64,000 nt of DNA from Actinoplanes couchii (GCF_016862075.1 NZ_BOMG01000080.1:1-64000); one strand, 5' to 3'; shown: positions 8,474 through 17,530, counted from the stretch's first letter. Translations and numbers: made by a program. The notes: generated by a model not told the origin, from the sequence alone.

Positions 8474-9393
8474 CCGTCATCCAGCTCGCCCTCGCCGTCG
8501 GTGGCCCCGGTCTGCTGTCGCTCGCCGACGCCGGGATCATCGCGGCCGCCGCCGAACAGGCCGGTGTCGCCGCGATCCGGCTCGCCGACCACTCCCCGGC
8601 CGGAGCCGTCCTCGACCCGACGGTGACCGCCGCCTACCTGGCCGGACGGCACGGCGGCGTCGGCTACCTGCCGGAACTGCCGACCACCGGCAACGCCCCC
8701 TACAACGCGGCCCGCCGCCTGCTGTCGCTGGACCGGGCCACCGGCGGCCGCGCCGGGGTGGTCCTGCGCCCCGGCCACGGCGACGAGGTCAGCGAGGCGA
8801 CCGTGCCCGACCCGGGCGCCACCGACCCGGTCCGGCGCTGGACCGAGTACGCCCTGGTCCTGACCCGCCTGTGGGAGAGCTTCCCGAGAACCGCCCTGAT
8901 CGGCGACCAGCGCGGCGCGGTGGTCGCCGACGACAGCCGGATCGTCCCGGTCCGGCACGAGGGCACGTTCTACCGGGTCGCCGGGCCCCTCGACGGGCCG
9001 TCGTCGGTGCAGGGCCGGCCGCTGATCGTCGCCGACCTGGCCGACCTGGACGCCCCCGCGGTCGCGTCGGCCGCCGACGTGGTCGTCGTCGACCAGCACG
9101 TCGCCGCCGGCGCCGACGCGGTGCTGACCCAGGCGCTGCGGCACGCCGGCCGGTCCCGCGGCGAGGTGGCCCTGCTCGGGCGGATCCCGGTCACCGGCGT
9201 CGACGCGGCCGGCGGCCTGGACACCCGGCTGCGGGCCTGGGCCGACGAACATCTGCTCGACGGGTTCGAACTGGCCACTACCGGCGACGTCGACGCCGTC
9301 GTGGCGGTCCTGAGATCGCTGACCCCACGGGCGCCGGCACCCACCCTGCGCACCGCGTACGCCCTGCACGACCGGACGGCGGTCCCGGCATGA
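8470..9393 (+). CDS. Short, divergent luciferase-like monooxygenase
   Basis: A 307-residue protein that shares the luciferase-like barrel features (EQAGVAAIRLADHSP, NAPYNAARRLLSLDRATGGRAGVVL, RHEGTFYRVAGPL) with its neighbours. It is about 100 residues shorter than usual and the second half is weakly conserved. It starts at ATG 8470, overlapping the previous stop, and ends overlapping the next start. It may be a regulatory or partner subunit, or a specialised paralogue. I would not assign a substrate. Confidence 0.75.
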   Translation: MTVIQLALAVGGPGLLSLADAGIIAAAAEQAGVAAIRLADHSPAGAVLDPTVTAAYLAGRHGGVGYLPELPTTGNAPYNAARRLLSLDRATGGRAGVVLRPGHGDEVSEATVPDPGATDPVRRWTEYALVLTRLWESFPRTALIGDQRGAVVADDSRIVPVRHEGTFYRVAGPLDGPSSVQGRPLIVADLADLDAPAVASAADVVVVDQHVAAGADAVLTQALRHAGRSRGEVALLGRIPVTGVDAAGGLDTRLRAWADEHLLDGFELATTGDVDAVVAVLRSLTPRAPAPTLRTAYALHDRTAVPA

Positions 9394-10586
9394 CCGCCCC
9401 GGTGGTCGACAGCTGGACCGTCGCCGGGATCCGGGCGGCGACCACGCCGATCCTGGCCCGGCTCGCCGCGGACGCCGCCCGCCGCGAGGCCGGCCGGGAC
9501 TACGCCTTCGACGACGTGCGCGCCCTGGCCGCGCAGCGGATCACCCTCACCGGGATCGCCGTCGCCGACGGCGGAGCCGGTGGAAGCCTGCGCGACGTGG
9601 TCGAACTGGTCGTGGACATCGCCCGCGCCGACTCCAACGTCGCCCAGGCGCTGCGGTCCAGTTTCCTCACCGCCAACCAGGTCGCCGGCCGGACCGACCT
9701 GCCGCACCGGGCGACCGTGCTGGCCCGGCTGCGGGCCGGGGAACTGTTCGCCGGCACCAACAACGAACGCAACGGCGGCGCCAACGGCACCATCAGCACC
9801 CGGATCCGCCGCGACGGCGACGGCTGGATCGTCGACGGGGAGAAGTTCTACTCCACCGGCGGGCTGTACGCGTCCTGGTTCACCGGGTCGGCCACCGGCG
9901 ACGACGGCAGCGTGTACGGGTTCACCGTGCCGGTGGACCGGGACGGGGTGCAGCGGCTCGACGACTTCGACGCGATCGGGCAGCGGCTCACCGCCTCCGG
10001 CACCACCCGCCTGCACCGGGTGCGGGTCACCGACGACGAGGTGGTGCCCCGCGACTCACACCGGCTGGACAGCCCGTGGCTCGGATCGTTCGCGCAGCTG
10101 TACCTGGCCGCCGTGGAAGCCGGGATCGCCGCCGCGGCCCTCGACGACGCGGTCCGGTTCGTGCGCGAGAAGGCCCGGCCGATCAAACACAGCACCGCCA
10201 CGCGCAGCACCGACGATCCGTACGTGCGGACCACGGTCGGCGAGATCGCGGCGCGTGCGCACACCGCCCGGTCGGTGGTGCTGGTCGCCGCCGAGCAGCT
10301 GGAACCCGTCCGGCATCTGCACGGGGACCGGGCCCGGGCCGCGGGCGCGGCAGCGGCGGTGACCGTCGCCCAGACCGGCGTGATCGCCATCGAATCGGCG
10401 TTGCGCGCCGCCGAACTGCTCTTCGACGTCGGCGGCGCCACCGCCACCGACCGTGCCCTCGGCTTCGACAGGCACTGGCGCAACGCCCGCACCGTCGCCA
10501 ACCACAACCCCCGCCAGTGGAAGGCCGCCGTCGCCGGCGCGCACCTGTTGACCGGCGAGGAACCACCCACCACCGGCCTGTTCTGA
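9390..10586 (+). CDS. Acyl-CoA-dehydrogenase-type flavin monooxygenase (SfnB/DszC-like)
   Basis: A 398-residue enzyme starting at ATG 9390 within the ATGA overlap. SNVAQALRSSFLTANQ, FAGTNNERNGGANGT, DGEKFYSTGGLYASWF and the C-terminal LLFDVGGATATDRALGFDRHWRNARTVANHNP match the DszC/SfnB branch, in which the acyl-CoA dehydrogenase fold is used for oxygenation with reduced flavin. DszC oxidises dibenzothiophene and SfnB takes part in dimethylsulfone use. The operon context (importer plus luciferase-like enzymes) fits a role in scavenging sulfur from an imported compound. The exact substrate is inference. Confidence 0.85.
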   Translation: MTAPVVDSWTVAGIRAATTPILARLAADAARREAGRDYAFDDVRALAAQRITLTGIAVADGGAGGSLRDVVELVVDIARADSNVAQALRSSFLTANQVAGRTDLPHRATVLARLRAGELFAGTNNERNGGANGTISTRIRRDGDGWIVDGEKFYSTGGLYASWFTGSATGDDGSVYGFTVPVDRDGVQRLDDFDAIGQRLTASGTTRLHRVRVTDDEVVPRDSHRLDSPWLGSFAQLYLAAVEAGIAAAALDDAVRFVREKARPIKHSTATRSTDDPYVRTTVGEIAARAHTARSVVLVAAEQLEPVRHLHGDRARAAGAAAAVTVAQTGVIAIESALRAAELLFDVGGATATDRALGFDRHWRNARTVANHNPRQWKAAVAGAHLLTGEEPPTTGLF

Positions 10587-10596
10587 GGAGACCCGC

Positions 10597-11622
10597 ATGA
10601 GCATCGACATCGACCGCGTCCTCGGGCGCACCGGGGTCCGGCTGACCCCGCTGACGCTCGGCACCATGAACTTCGGCCGGCACCAGGGCGAAGACGAGAG
10701 CGTCCGGATCATCCACGCCGCCCTGGACGCCGGGATCACCGCGATCGACACCGCCGACGTGTACGGGCAGGGCGCCTCCGAGGAGATCACCGGCCGGGCG
10801 CTGAAAGGGCGCCGCGACGACGTGTTCCTGGCGACCAAGTTCCACAACCAGATCGGTGACGACCCGCGGCACGCCGGGAACTCCCGCGCCTGGATCGTCC
10901 GGGCCGTCGAGGACAGCCTGCGCCGGCTCGGCACCGACCACATCGACCTCTACCAGGCCCACCGGCCCGACCCCGGCACCGATCTGCTGGAGACACTGCA
11001 GACCCTCACCGATCTGGTACGGGCGGGCAAGATCCGTTACTACGGGACGTCGGTGTTCCCCGCCCATCAGCTGGTCGAAGCCCACTGGCTGGCCGAGAAG
11101 CACCACCTGATCGCCCCGCACACCGAACAGCTGCCGTACTCGCCCCTGGTCCGCGGCGCGGAACGGGAGGTCTTTCCGGTCGTACGCAAACATGGGGTGG
11201 GGGTGTTGAGTTACGGGCCTTTGGCGGCGGGGTGGCTGTCCGGGAAGTACCGGCTCGGGGCCGCACAGCCGCAGTCCGCGCGCGCCGACCTGATCCCCGG
11301 CCGCTTCGACGTCACCCTCGACCGGAACCAGCGCAAGCTCGCCGCCGCCGACGCGCTCGCGGTGCTCGCCGAACAGCACGGGCTGACCCTGATCGACCTG
11401 TCGGTGGCGTTCGCGCTGAACCATCCGGCGATCAGCAGCGTCATCATCGGCCCGCGGACCGCCGACCATCTCGACGCCTACGTCGACGCCGCCGGGGTGC
11501 GGCTGTCCGCGGAGATCCTGGACCGCATCGACGAGATCGTCGACCCGGGCACCCAGTTCCTGGAACGTGACACCGGCCGCGACACCCCGTCGCTGCAACC
11601 GGCCCAGCTGCGGCGGCCGTGA
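10597..11622 (+). CDS. Aldo/keto reductase
   Basis: A 341-residue (alpha/beta)8 NADPH-dependent reductase. The catalytic set is visible: DTADVYG (Asp, Tyr), FLATKFHNQ (Lys) and LYQAHRPDPG (His). The cofactor-binding end includes NHPAISSVIIGPRTADHLD. The ribosome binding site is GAGGAG, 5-10 nt upstream. In this operon it could reduce an aldehyde or ketone released by monooxygenase cleavage. That role is inferred from position only. Confidence 0.92.
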   Translation: MSIDIDRVLGRTGVRLTPLTLGTMNFGRHQGEDESVRIIHAALDAGITAIDTADVYGQGASEEITGRALKGRRDDVFLATKFHNQIGDDPRHAGNSRAWIVRAVEDSLRRLGTDHIDLYQAHRPDPGTDLLETLQTLTDLVRAGKIRYYGTSVFPAHQLVEAHWLAEKHHLIAPHTEQLPYSPLVRGAEREVFPVVRKHGVGVLSYGPLAAGWLSGKYRLGAAQPQSARADLIPGRFDVTLDRNQRKLAAADALAVLAEQHGLTLIDLSVAFALNHPAISSVIIGPRTADHLDAYVDAAGVRLSAEILDRIDEIVDPGTQFLERDTGRDTPSLQPAQLRRP

Positions 11623-11623
11623 C

Positions 11624-12727
11624 ATGGCGCTCGGGCAGCCGTTCCGGCTCGGGTTCCTGCTGCATCTCGACGGTGACCTGCCGCCGGCCCGCGCCTACCG
11701 GCAGGCGATCGAGCTGTTCGTCGCCGCCGAGGAACTCGGGTACGACTCGGGCTGGGTGATCCACCGGCACTTCCGGCAAGGGAAGGAGCACGTGTCGTCG
11801 CCGCTGGTGCTGCTGGCGGCGATCGCCGAACACACCCGGCGGATCCGGCTCGGCACCGGCGTGTACGTGCTGCCGCTGGAGGATCCGCTCAAAGTCGCCG
11901 AGGACGCCGCCACCCTCGACGAACTCAGCGGCGGGCGCCTCGAACTGGGGGTCGGGTCCGGGCCGTTCCCCGGGGCCTGGGAGGCGTTCGGCAAGGATCT
12001 GGCCGACCGGCACCGGCTGTGGGACGTGGCGGTGGGACGGCTGCACGAGATCCTCGACGGATCGCCGGTCAACACTTTCGGTGAGGTGCTGCATCCGCCC
12101 GGGTCCGGCGTACGGCAGCGGCTCTGGCAGGCCACCACCAGCGATCCGCGGCATGCCCATGCCGCCGCGGCGGCGGCCGGGAAGGCCGGTGACGGGCTGC
12201 AACTGTCGCGGGCCACCACCTGGCGTGGTGGCACACTGCGGGAGGCGCAGCAGCGCAACGCCGACTGGATCGACACGTATCTGGCGGCGTTCGACGACCC
12301 GGTGCGGGCGCCTCGGGTGCAGGTGTCCCGGGCCGTCTACCCGCACCACGACCGGGACGAAGCCATCCGGCTGGTCACCCCGGGTGTGCGGCGGTGGCAG
12401 AGTTGGCTGCCCGCCGCGGCCGGGCCCGGCGTCTCCTCCGGCGGCCGCGCCGCCTCCTCGGCCGGCCTCAGTGTGGCCTCCCCGGCGGGCCTCAGTGTGG
12501 CCTCCCCGGCGGGCCTCAGCGTCGCCGACTACCTGCGGGCTGATCATGCTCTGCTCGGGCCGCCGGAGATCATCGCGGCCGCCCTGTCCGAGGATCCGGC
12601 GCTGGAACGGATCACCGACCTGCTGGTCAGCTTCGTGCCCGGTGTGCCCGCACTCGGCGAACACCTGCGACTGCTCACGACCACCGCCCGGGACCTGGCG
12701 CCCCGGCTCGGCTGGAGGCCGGCATGA
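11624..12727 (+). CDS. Luciferase-like monooxygenase, KPN_01858-like
   Basis: A 367-residue flavin monooxygenase-like protein. An upstream in-frame start exists, but ATG 11624, one base after the previous stop, gives the family-like N-terminus (FRLGFLLHLDGD). LGTGVYVLPLEDPLKVAEDAATLDELSGGRLELGVGSG is typical of the group that accompanies KPN_01854-type binding proteins. An Ala/Gly/Ser-rich insert around residues 270-300 holds a repeated GLSVASPA octapeptide not expected in the barrel; see the repeat entry. It overlaps the next gene by ATGA. Confidence 0.85.
   Translation: MALGQPFRLGFLLHLDGDLPPARAYRQAIELFVAAEELGYDSGWVIHRHFRQGKEHVSSPLVLLAAIAEHTRRIRLGTGVYVLPLEDPLKVAEDAATLDELSGGRLELGVGSGPFPGAWEAFGKDLADRHRLWDVAVGRLHEILDGSPVNTFGEVLHPPGSGVRQRLWQATTSDPRHAHAAAAAAGKAGDGLQLSRATTWRGGTLREAQQRNADWIDTYLAAFDDPVRAPRVQVSRAVYPHHDRDEAIRLVTPGVRRWQSWLPAAAGPGVSSGGRAASSAGLSVASPAGLSVASPAGLSVADYLRADHALLGPPEIIAAALSEDPALERITDLLVSFVPGVPALGEHLRLLTTTARDLAPRLGWRPA
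12464..12511 (+). repeat. 24-bp in-frame direct repeat inside a monooxygenase gene
   Basis: Two exact 24-bp units (12464-12487 and 12488-12511) plus a partial third copy. They encode GLSVASPA-GLSVASPA-GLSVA. The length is a multiple of three, so copy-number change would keep the frame. Confidence 0.85.
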
Positions 12728-14004
12728 CCTTCCACCTCAACGTCTCGCTGATGACCCCCGGACATTTCCGGCACGCGTGGCGGCTGCCGCACGCCGACCC
12801 GCTCGCCTACCTCGACATCGACCACTTCGTCCGGCTCGCCCGGATCGCCGAAGAAGCACACATCGACGCGGTGTTCCTCGGCGACGGACCGGCCCTGCGC
12901 GGCGAGATCCAGGACGCGCCCGGCACCGGACTCGACCCGCTCGTGCTGCTCGGCCACCTCGCCGCGGTCACCTCGAACCTCGGCGTGGTGATCACCAGCT
13001 CGACCACGTACAACTCGCCGTACAACCTGGCCCGCCGTTTCCAGGCCCTCGACCACGTCACCAAGGGCCGGGCCGCGGTCAACATCGTCACCACCGGCAC
13101 CCCGGCCGCCGCCGCCAACTTCGGGCTCGCCGAACACCCCGGCAAGGAGACCCGCTACCGGCGCGCCCACGAATTCCTCGACGTCGTCACCCGGCTGTGG
13201 GACTCGTGGGAACCCGGCGCGATCATCGCCGACAAGGCCACCGGCCGGTACGCGGTCCCGGAGAAGATCCACCGCATCGACCACGACGGCGAGTTCTTCA
13301 CCGTCGCCGGGCCGCTGCCGGTACCCGCCGGGCCACAGGGCCGGCCGGTGATCGTCCAGGCCGGCGGCTCACCCGGCGGACTGTCACTGGCCGCCCGGTA
13401 CGCCGACGTGGTGTTCACCGTCGCCCAGACCCGGGACCGGGCGGTCGCGTTCCGTGACGACATCCGGGCCCGGGCGGTGGCGGCCGGGCGGCGCGCCGAC
13501 GACGTCAAGGTGTCCCTCGGTGTGGTGGTGCTGGTCGACGAACAGGACGGTCACCGGGAACGGGAACTGCATACGACGCTGCCGATCGAGAAGCTCAGCG
13601 CGGCGTTGACCGCCAACCTGGGGCTGCCGGCGGGACGGTTCGGGCCGGACGATCCGATCAGCGCCGCCGACCTGCCCGCCGGCGCGGCCGGCTTCTCCAC
13701 CGGGTTCGCCGATTCCACCCGGGCGCTGATCGCCGAGGCGCCGATCACCGCGCGTGAGCTGGTTCAGCGCGGGGCGGGCGGCGCCGGTCACCGTCTGCTG
13801 TCCGGCTCACCCGAACAGATCGCCGACGACCTGCAACTGTGGTACGAGTCCGGAGCAGCCGACGGATTCACCATCATGCCGGCCGACACCACCGTCGACC
13901 TGCCCCGCTTCGCCCGCTCGGTGGTGCCACTGCTGCAGAAACGCGGGCTGTTCCCCACGGACTGGACCCATCCCACGTACCGCGGCCGGCTCGGTCTTTC
14001 TTGA
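12724..14004 (+). CDS. FMN-dependent luciferase-like monooxygenase, NtaA/SnaA/DszA family
   Basis: A 426-residue second NtaA/SnaA/DszA-type enzyme, clearly paralogous to the one at 7265 (DAVFLGDGPAL, SSTTYNSPYNLARRFQALDHVTKGRAAVNIVTT, LLSGSPEQIADDLQLWYESGAADGFTIMP). It is the last gene of the operon. The stop is 6 nt from the stop of the convergent gene, leaving no room for a separate terminator. Two such enzymes in one operon suggest two substrates or two successive oxidations. Confidence 0.92.
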   Translation: MTFHLNVSLMTPGHFRHAWRLPHADPLAYLDIDHFVRLARIAEEAHIDAVFLGDGPALRGEIQDAPGTGLDPLVLLGHLAAVTSNLGVVITSSTTYNSPYNLARRFQALDHVTKGRAAVNIVTTGTPAAAANFGLAEHPGKETRYRRAHEFLDVVTRLWDSWEPGAIIADKATGRYAVPEKIHRIDHDGEFFTVAGPLPVPAGPQGRPVIVQAGGSPGGLSLAARYADVVFTVAQTRDRAVAFRDDIRARAVAAGRRADDVKVSLGVVVLVDEQDGHRERELHTTLPIEKLSAALTANLGLPAGRFGPDDPISAADLPAGAAGFSTGFADSTRALIAEAPITARELVQRGAGGAGHRLLSGSPEQIADDLQLWYESGAADGFTIMPADTTVDLPRFARSVVPLLQKRGLFPTDWTHPTYRGRLGLS

Positions 14005-14010
14005 TCTGGC

Positions 14011-14349
14011 TCAGAGATCCACCTGGACCTCGACGCGGCCTTTCGGGGTGCGGCGGGCGACGGCGTGACCGGTTCTGATCTCGCCGTCCAGGCGCACGGA
14101 CAGGGGGCCGCCGTCGCCGGTGAAATTGCGCCACCAGTTCTTGGCGTCCGGCATCATCACGTCGATCCGGACGCCGCCCGGGCGCCGGAAATAGGCGACC
14201 GGAATGCTGAACTCGCGGCCCGATTTGCGGCCGGTGTAGGTGACCACGGTCATCTTGCGGTTCACCAGTCTCCCGACCCGCGGTGAATCCTGCAGGGCCA
14301 CCACACACCTGTTGAACCGGTTGACGGCCGTCCTCACTGAGCTGTGCAT
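14011..14349 (-). CDS. Nitroreductase/quinone reductase family protein (F420-type, Ddn-like)
   Basis: A 112-residue split-barrel protein of the deazaflavin-dependent (Ddn/DUF385) family. RKMTVVTYTGRKSGREFSIPVAYF, the WWRNFTGDGGPLSVRLDG segment and the length fit. The family uses F420H2 to reduce quinones or nitro compounds. An upstream open frame exists, but the ATG at 14349 lies 7 nt after TACGGT (complement 14357-14362), the signature of a leaderless start. The gene converges with the monooxygenase operon. Confidence 0.82.
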   Translation of the reverse strand: MHSSVRTAVNRFNRCVVALQDSPRVGRLVNRKMTVVTYTGRKSGREFSIPVAYFRRPGGVRIDVMMPDAKNWWRNFTGDGGPLSVRLDGEIRTGHAVARRTPKGRVEVQVDL

Positions 14350-14443
14350 GACGGCGACCGTAGCGCGTGGCCGCCGGGCCGGGCCGCAAGTGACAGCGCA
14401 ACCCGGTCCAGCGTCTCCACTTACGCGTTCTACGTTCTCTACG

Positions 14444-14480
14444 TCAGGGCTGCCTACGTCAGGGCTCTCTACGTCAGGGT
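14444..14480. repeat. Short tandem repeat at a stop codon
   Basis: CTACGTCAGGG occurs three times at about 14-15-bp spacing. The last copy contains the final codons and the TAG stop of the binding-protein gene on the minus strand. The other two therefore look like duplications of the end of that coding sequence into the 3' flank, each again carrying a TAG. Confidence 0.8.
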
Positions 14481-15704
14481 GATCGACTCGAACAGCCTGG
14501 TGAACTCGCGCTGCTTTTCGGCGGTGTCCAGGTCGACGTAGTAGTGCAGCTTCGCGTAGTCGGCGTCGCTCGGGAACACCACCGGGCTGTCCGCCACCGC
14601 CAGCATCTCCGGGTCGCCGGCCGCGTCCGTGCGGATCCGCTCCCGCGCCGCCGGGACCGGGCACACGTAGTTGATGTACTCGGTCAGCGTCGCCGCGTTC
14701 TCCACCTCGTAGAAGAAATCGATCAGCGCAATCGCGTCCACCGGGTTCACGGCCGTCACCGGAATGGCGAAGTTGTCGGTCCAGATCGTGCCGCCCTCCT
14801 GCGGGATCACGAACTTCAGATTCGTGCCGTCGGACAGGTTCTTCTGGAAGATGTCACCCGACCAGGCCTGGCAGATCCAGATCTCACCCTTGCCGAGCGC
14901 GTCCAGATAATCCTGCTCGTAATAGTTGCGGACCAGTCCGGCGTCCTTCTGCTCCATCAGCTTGCCGGCCGCTTTCGCCCAGTCGTCGGCATCCGACCTG
15001 GCCGGGTCCAGGCCGCTGGCGAGCAGCCCGAAGTTCGCCAGTTCGGTCGGATCCGACAGCATGCCCACCTTGCCCTTGAACGCCGGATCCCACAGATCCG
15101 CCAGGCTGGTGATCGGCCGTTTGATCTTGGCCGGGTCGTAGGCGATGCCGGTGATCCCGGACGCCCACGGCACGCTGAACCGGTTACCCGGGTCGAAGGT
15201 TTCCTCGGTGTACTTGGGCGCCACGTTCTTGGCGAAGTTCGGCAGCCGCGCATGATCCAGCGGGGCCAGGAACCCGGAAGACTTGAACTGCCCGAACTGA
15301 ATCCCGTTGGTGATCACCATCAGGTCGTAGCCGATCGGATCCCGTGCCGAAAGCTGCGGCTGCACCTTCGAGAACCAGGGCCCCATCTCCTGGATGACCT
15401 CGGAGTAGTTGACCCGGATCCCGGTCTTCCTGGTGAACCTGGCAAGCTCCGGCTTGGAAGGATCCATGTAGAGCGGCCAGTTGGCGAAGTCGACTTTCCC
15501 GTTCTGCGTACGCCCGTTCCAGAAGCTCTCCACCGACTCGGCCGACGCCGTGTTCCGGGGTGTACCGCGGCCTTGCACCCCGCAGGCGGCGAGGGCCGAC
15601 CCGAGCGCGGACAGGCCGCCGATCCGCAGAGCGTCCCGCCGTCCGAGGCGCCTGCTGGTCAGGCCGCGGAGCAGGGCGGGGTCGGTGGTGGTGCGGTGGA
15701 ACAT
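14469..15704 (-). CDS. Polyamine-type ABC transporter substrate-binding protein (PotD/PotF family)
   Basis: A 411-residue extracellular binding protein. The N-terminus has a twin-arginine-like stretch (SRRLGRRDALRIGG) and a lipobox-like LAAC at about residues 38-41, so it is probably a Tat-exported lipoprotein. The body (VDFANWPLYMD, LMVITNGIQFGQF, NRFSVPWASGITGIAYDP, WICQAWSGDIFQ) matches spermidine/putrescine-binding proteins. No polyamine ATPase or permease is adjacent, so it is an orphan subunit here. It diverges from the diguanylate cyclase gene. Confidence 0.88.
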   Translation of the reverse strand: MFHRTTTDPALLRGLTSRRLGRRDALRIGGLSALGSALAACGVQGRGTPRNTASAESVESFWNGRTQNGKVDFANWPLYMDPSKPELARFTRKTGIRVNYSEVIQEMGPWFSKVQPQLSARDPIGYDLMVITNGIQFGQFKSSGFLAPLDHARLPNFAKNVAPKYTEETFDPGNRFSVPWASGITGIAYDPAKIKRPITSLADLWDPAFKGKVGMLSDPTELANFGLLASGLDPARSDADDWAKAAGKLMEQKDAGLVRNYYEQDYLDALGKGEIWICQAWSGDIFQKNLSDGTNLKFVIPQEGGTIWTDNFAIPVTAVNPVDAIALIDFFYEVENAATLTEYINYVCPVPAARERIRTDAAGDPEMLAVADSPVVFPSDADYAKLHYYVDLDTAEKQREFTRLFESITLT

Positions 15705-15796
15705 CGTTCTCCGATCAGCGGGGGCCTTTTCATGATCAATCTATGCGGTCGGGTTCGCCGTGCCCGCGGGGATCCCCCTTTAGTTGATCTTGGGAG

Positions 15797-17314
15797 ATGC
15801 CCGGTTCTGCAACCCGGCGGGCCGATCATGGGCGGGTGGCCCTCATCAGCCTGGACCATCGGCCCGTCTTCCGGGCGAGATGGCCGGTCGTCGCCGGTGC
15901 GGCCCTCGTTCTGATCCATCTCGGGTGTGCGCTGGCCGGCGCGCCGCCGGTGGTCACCGCGACGGTGTTCGTCGCCGGCACCGGGTCGGCCGCTCTGGCG
16001 ATCTGCCTCGGGATCCGCCGGTATCGGCCCGCCACCCGGCTGCCGTGGGCCCTGATCGCCGCCGGCGCCGCGCTCAACGCCGCCGGCGACTTCCTGGTCT
16101 CGCTGTATCCGCTGCTGTTCGGCCCGCTGCCCGACATGCAGTGGGTGAACGTGCCGTACCTGCTGCGGTTTCCACCCCTTGCCGCGGGCATCGTCATCCT
16201 GGTCCGCAGCCGGACACCCGGCCGCTCCCTGCCCGCGATCATCGACGGCACCGTTCTGGCGGTCGCGGTGTCGCTGGTGAGCTGGGTTTTCGTGATCGCG
16301 CCGGTCCGCGATTCGATGGCCGGGACCGCGGTCGAGCCGCTGGTGGTTGCCGAGTCGATGGCGTACCCCGCGGGCGACCTGTTGCTGATCGTGCTCGGCC
16401 TGCGGCTGATGCTCGGCGGCGGGCCGTACCTACCGGCACTGCGGTTGTTCGGCGCCTACCTGGCGCTGTTCTGCGGCGCCGACACGTGGTACACGATCCG
16501 GCTGTTGGACGGGCAGATCGACTACGAGTGGGGCCTGCAGAGCGCCTGGATCATCGCGGCGGTGCTGCTCGGGCTCGCCGGTCTGCACCCTTCGATGCGG
16601 CTGCTGGGCGACCGCGGTGGCGCGGCCGGCCACAGCGTGTCGATGGGCCGTCTCGCCCTGCTCGCCGGCGCCGCCATGCTCGCCCCGGCCACCATGGTCG
16701 TCCAGCACCTGACCGGCGGAGAACCGCACGTGCTCGTCGTCGCCGGCTGCTGTGCCGTGCTGTTCCTCCTGGTGGTGGCCCGGCTCGCCGGGCTGGTGCG
16801 GGAGCAGCGCCGGGTCGCCATCACCGACGCGCTGACCGGCCTGTACACCCGTGGCTACCTCACCGAGGTGCTGCGCGCCGAATGTGCCCGCGCCCATCGC
16901 GGCGGCGAGCCGCTGACCATGATCCTGCTGGACGTCGACCACTTCAAGCGGGTCAACGACTCGTACGGCCACACCGCCGGCGACCGCGTCCTGGCCGAGG
17001 TCGCGAGCCGGTTGCGTGCCTCGGTCCGCGCCGGTGACGTGGTGGCCCGCTACGGCGGCGAGGAGTTCGCGGTCCTGCTGCCCCGCACCGGCTCCGGCGA
17101 CGCCGCCCGCACCGCCGAACGGCTCCGCCTGGAGATCATGCGTCACGGCGTGGTCATCGGCCCCACCGACGTGATCACGGTGACCGTTTCGCTGGGCCTG
17201 GCCACCGTGCCCACCCAGGCGGGAACTCCCGACGAGTTGGTCGACCTGGCCGACGAGTTGCTCTACCAGAGCAAACGCTCCGGCCGGAACCGCCTGACCG
17301 TGCTGCCGGGATGA
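15797..17314 (+). CDS. Membrane-bound diguanylate cyclase (GGDEF)
   Basis: A 505-residue protein with about nine or ten hydrophobic helices over residues 20-330, forming an integral-membrane sensory region, and a C-terminal GGDEF domain (about 340-505). The active-site motif is GGEEF in VVARYGGEEFAVLLP. The I-site RAGD lies five residues before it, so product inhibition is likely. It makes cyclic di-GMP from two GTP at the inner membrane. No EAL domain is present. The ATG at 15797 has its purine tract too close; GTG 15836 is an alternative start. A strong hairpin follows the stop. Confidence 0.9.
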   Translation: MPGSATRRADHGRVALISLDHRPVFRARWPVVAGAALVLIHLGCALAGAPPVVTATVFVAGTGSAALAICLGIRRYRPATRLPWALIAAGAALNAAGDFLVSLYPLLFGPLPDMQWVNVPYLLRFPPLAAGIVILVRSRTPGRSLPAIIDGTVLAVAVSLVSWVFVIAPVRDSMAGTAVEPLVVAESMAYPAGDLLLIVLGLRLMLGGGPYLPALRLFGAYLALFCGADTWYTIRLLDGQIDYEWGLQSAWIIAAVLLGLAGLHPSMRLLGDRGGAAGHSVSMGRLALLAGAAMLAPATMVVQHLTGGEPHVLVVAGCCAVLFLLVVARLAGLVREQRRVAITDALTGLYTRGYLTEVLRAECARAHRGGEPLTMILLDVDHFKRVNDSYGHTAGDRVLAEVASRLRASVRAGDVVARYGGEEFAVLLPRTGSGDAARTAERLRLEIMRHGVVIGPTDVITVTVSLGLATVPTQAGTPDELVDLADELLYQSKRSGRNRLTVLPG

Positions 17315-17337
17315 CACCCGGCCGGGCCGGCCGGGTG
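17315..17337 (+). terminator. Hairpin after the diguanylate cyclase gene
   Basis: Two 11-bp perfectly complementary arms (CACCCGGCCGG and CCGGCCGGGTG) around one base, starting right after the TGA. No U-run follows, as is usual in high-GC actinomycetes. Confidence 0.65.
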
Positions 17338-17422
17338 CCCCGCGTCCCGGCAGCCCATCCCGGCAGATCCGTTGTCATCCAGGCCGGAGGAACGCGAGCC
17401 GGGCGGCGCCCGGGGGAAGGCC

Positions 17423-17530
17423 GCCGAGGTGCGGTGCGGGATCAACGGGGTCAGCGAGTAGGGGATGGTCGCCGAGGTGCGGTGCGGGGTCAGCGGGGTC
17501 AGCGAGTAGGGGATGGCCGCCGAGGTGCCG
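17423..17530. repeat. 48-bp tandem repeat, two full copies plus a partial one
   Basis: Copies at 17423-17470 and 17471-17518 differ at only a few positions. A third copy starts at 17519 and decays after about 10 bases. The repeat lies between two terminator hairpins in the 291-bp gap between convergent genes. I see no conserved coding frame in it, and nothing else in this gap apart from the two hairpins. Confidence 0.85.

Noticed and set aside
14011..14664. A longer 217-residue version of the nitroreductase-like protein
   Set aside because: The extra N-terminal part is low-complexity and would overlap the binding-protein gene end. The leaderless start at 14349 fits better.
17423..17530. 48-bp repeat as a CRISPR array
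   Set aside because: The copies are directly adjacent with no spacers and no cas genes are present.
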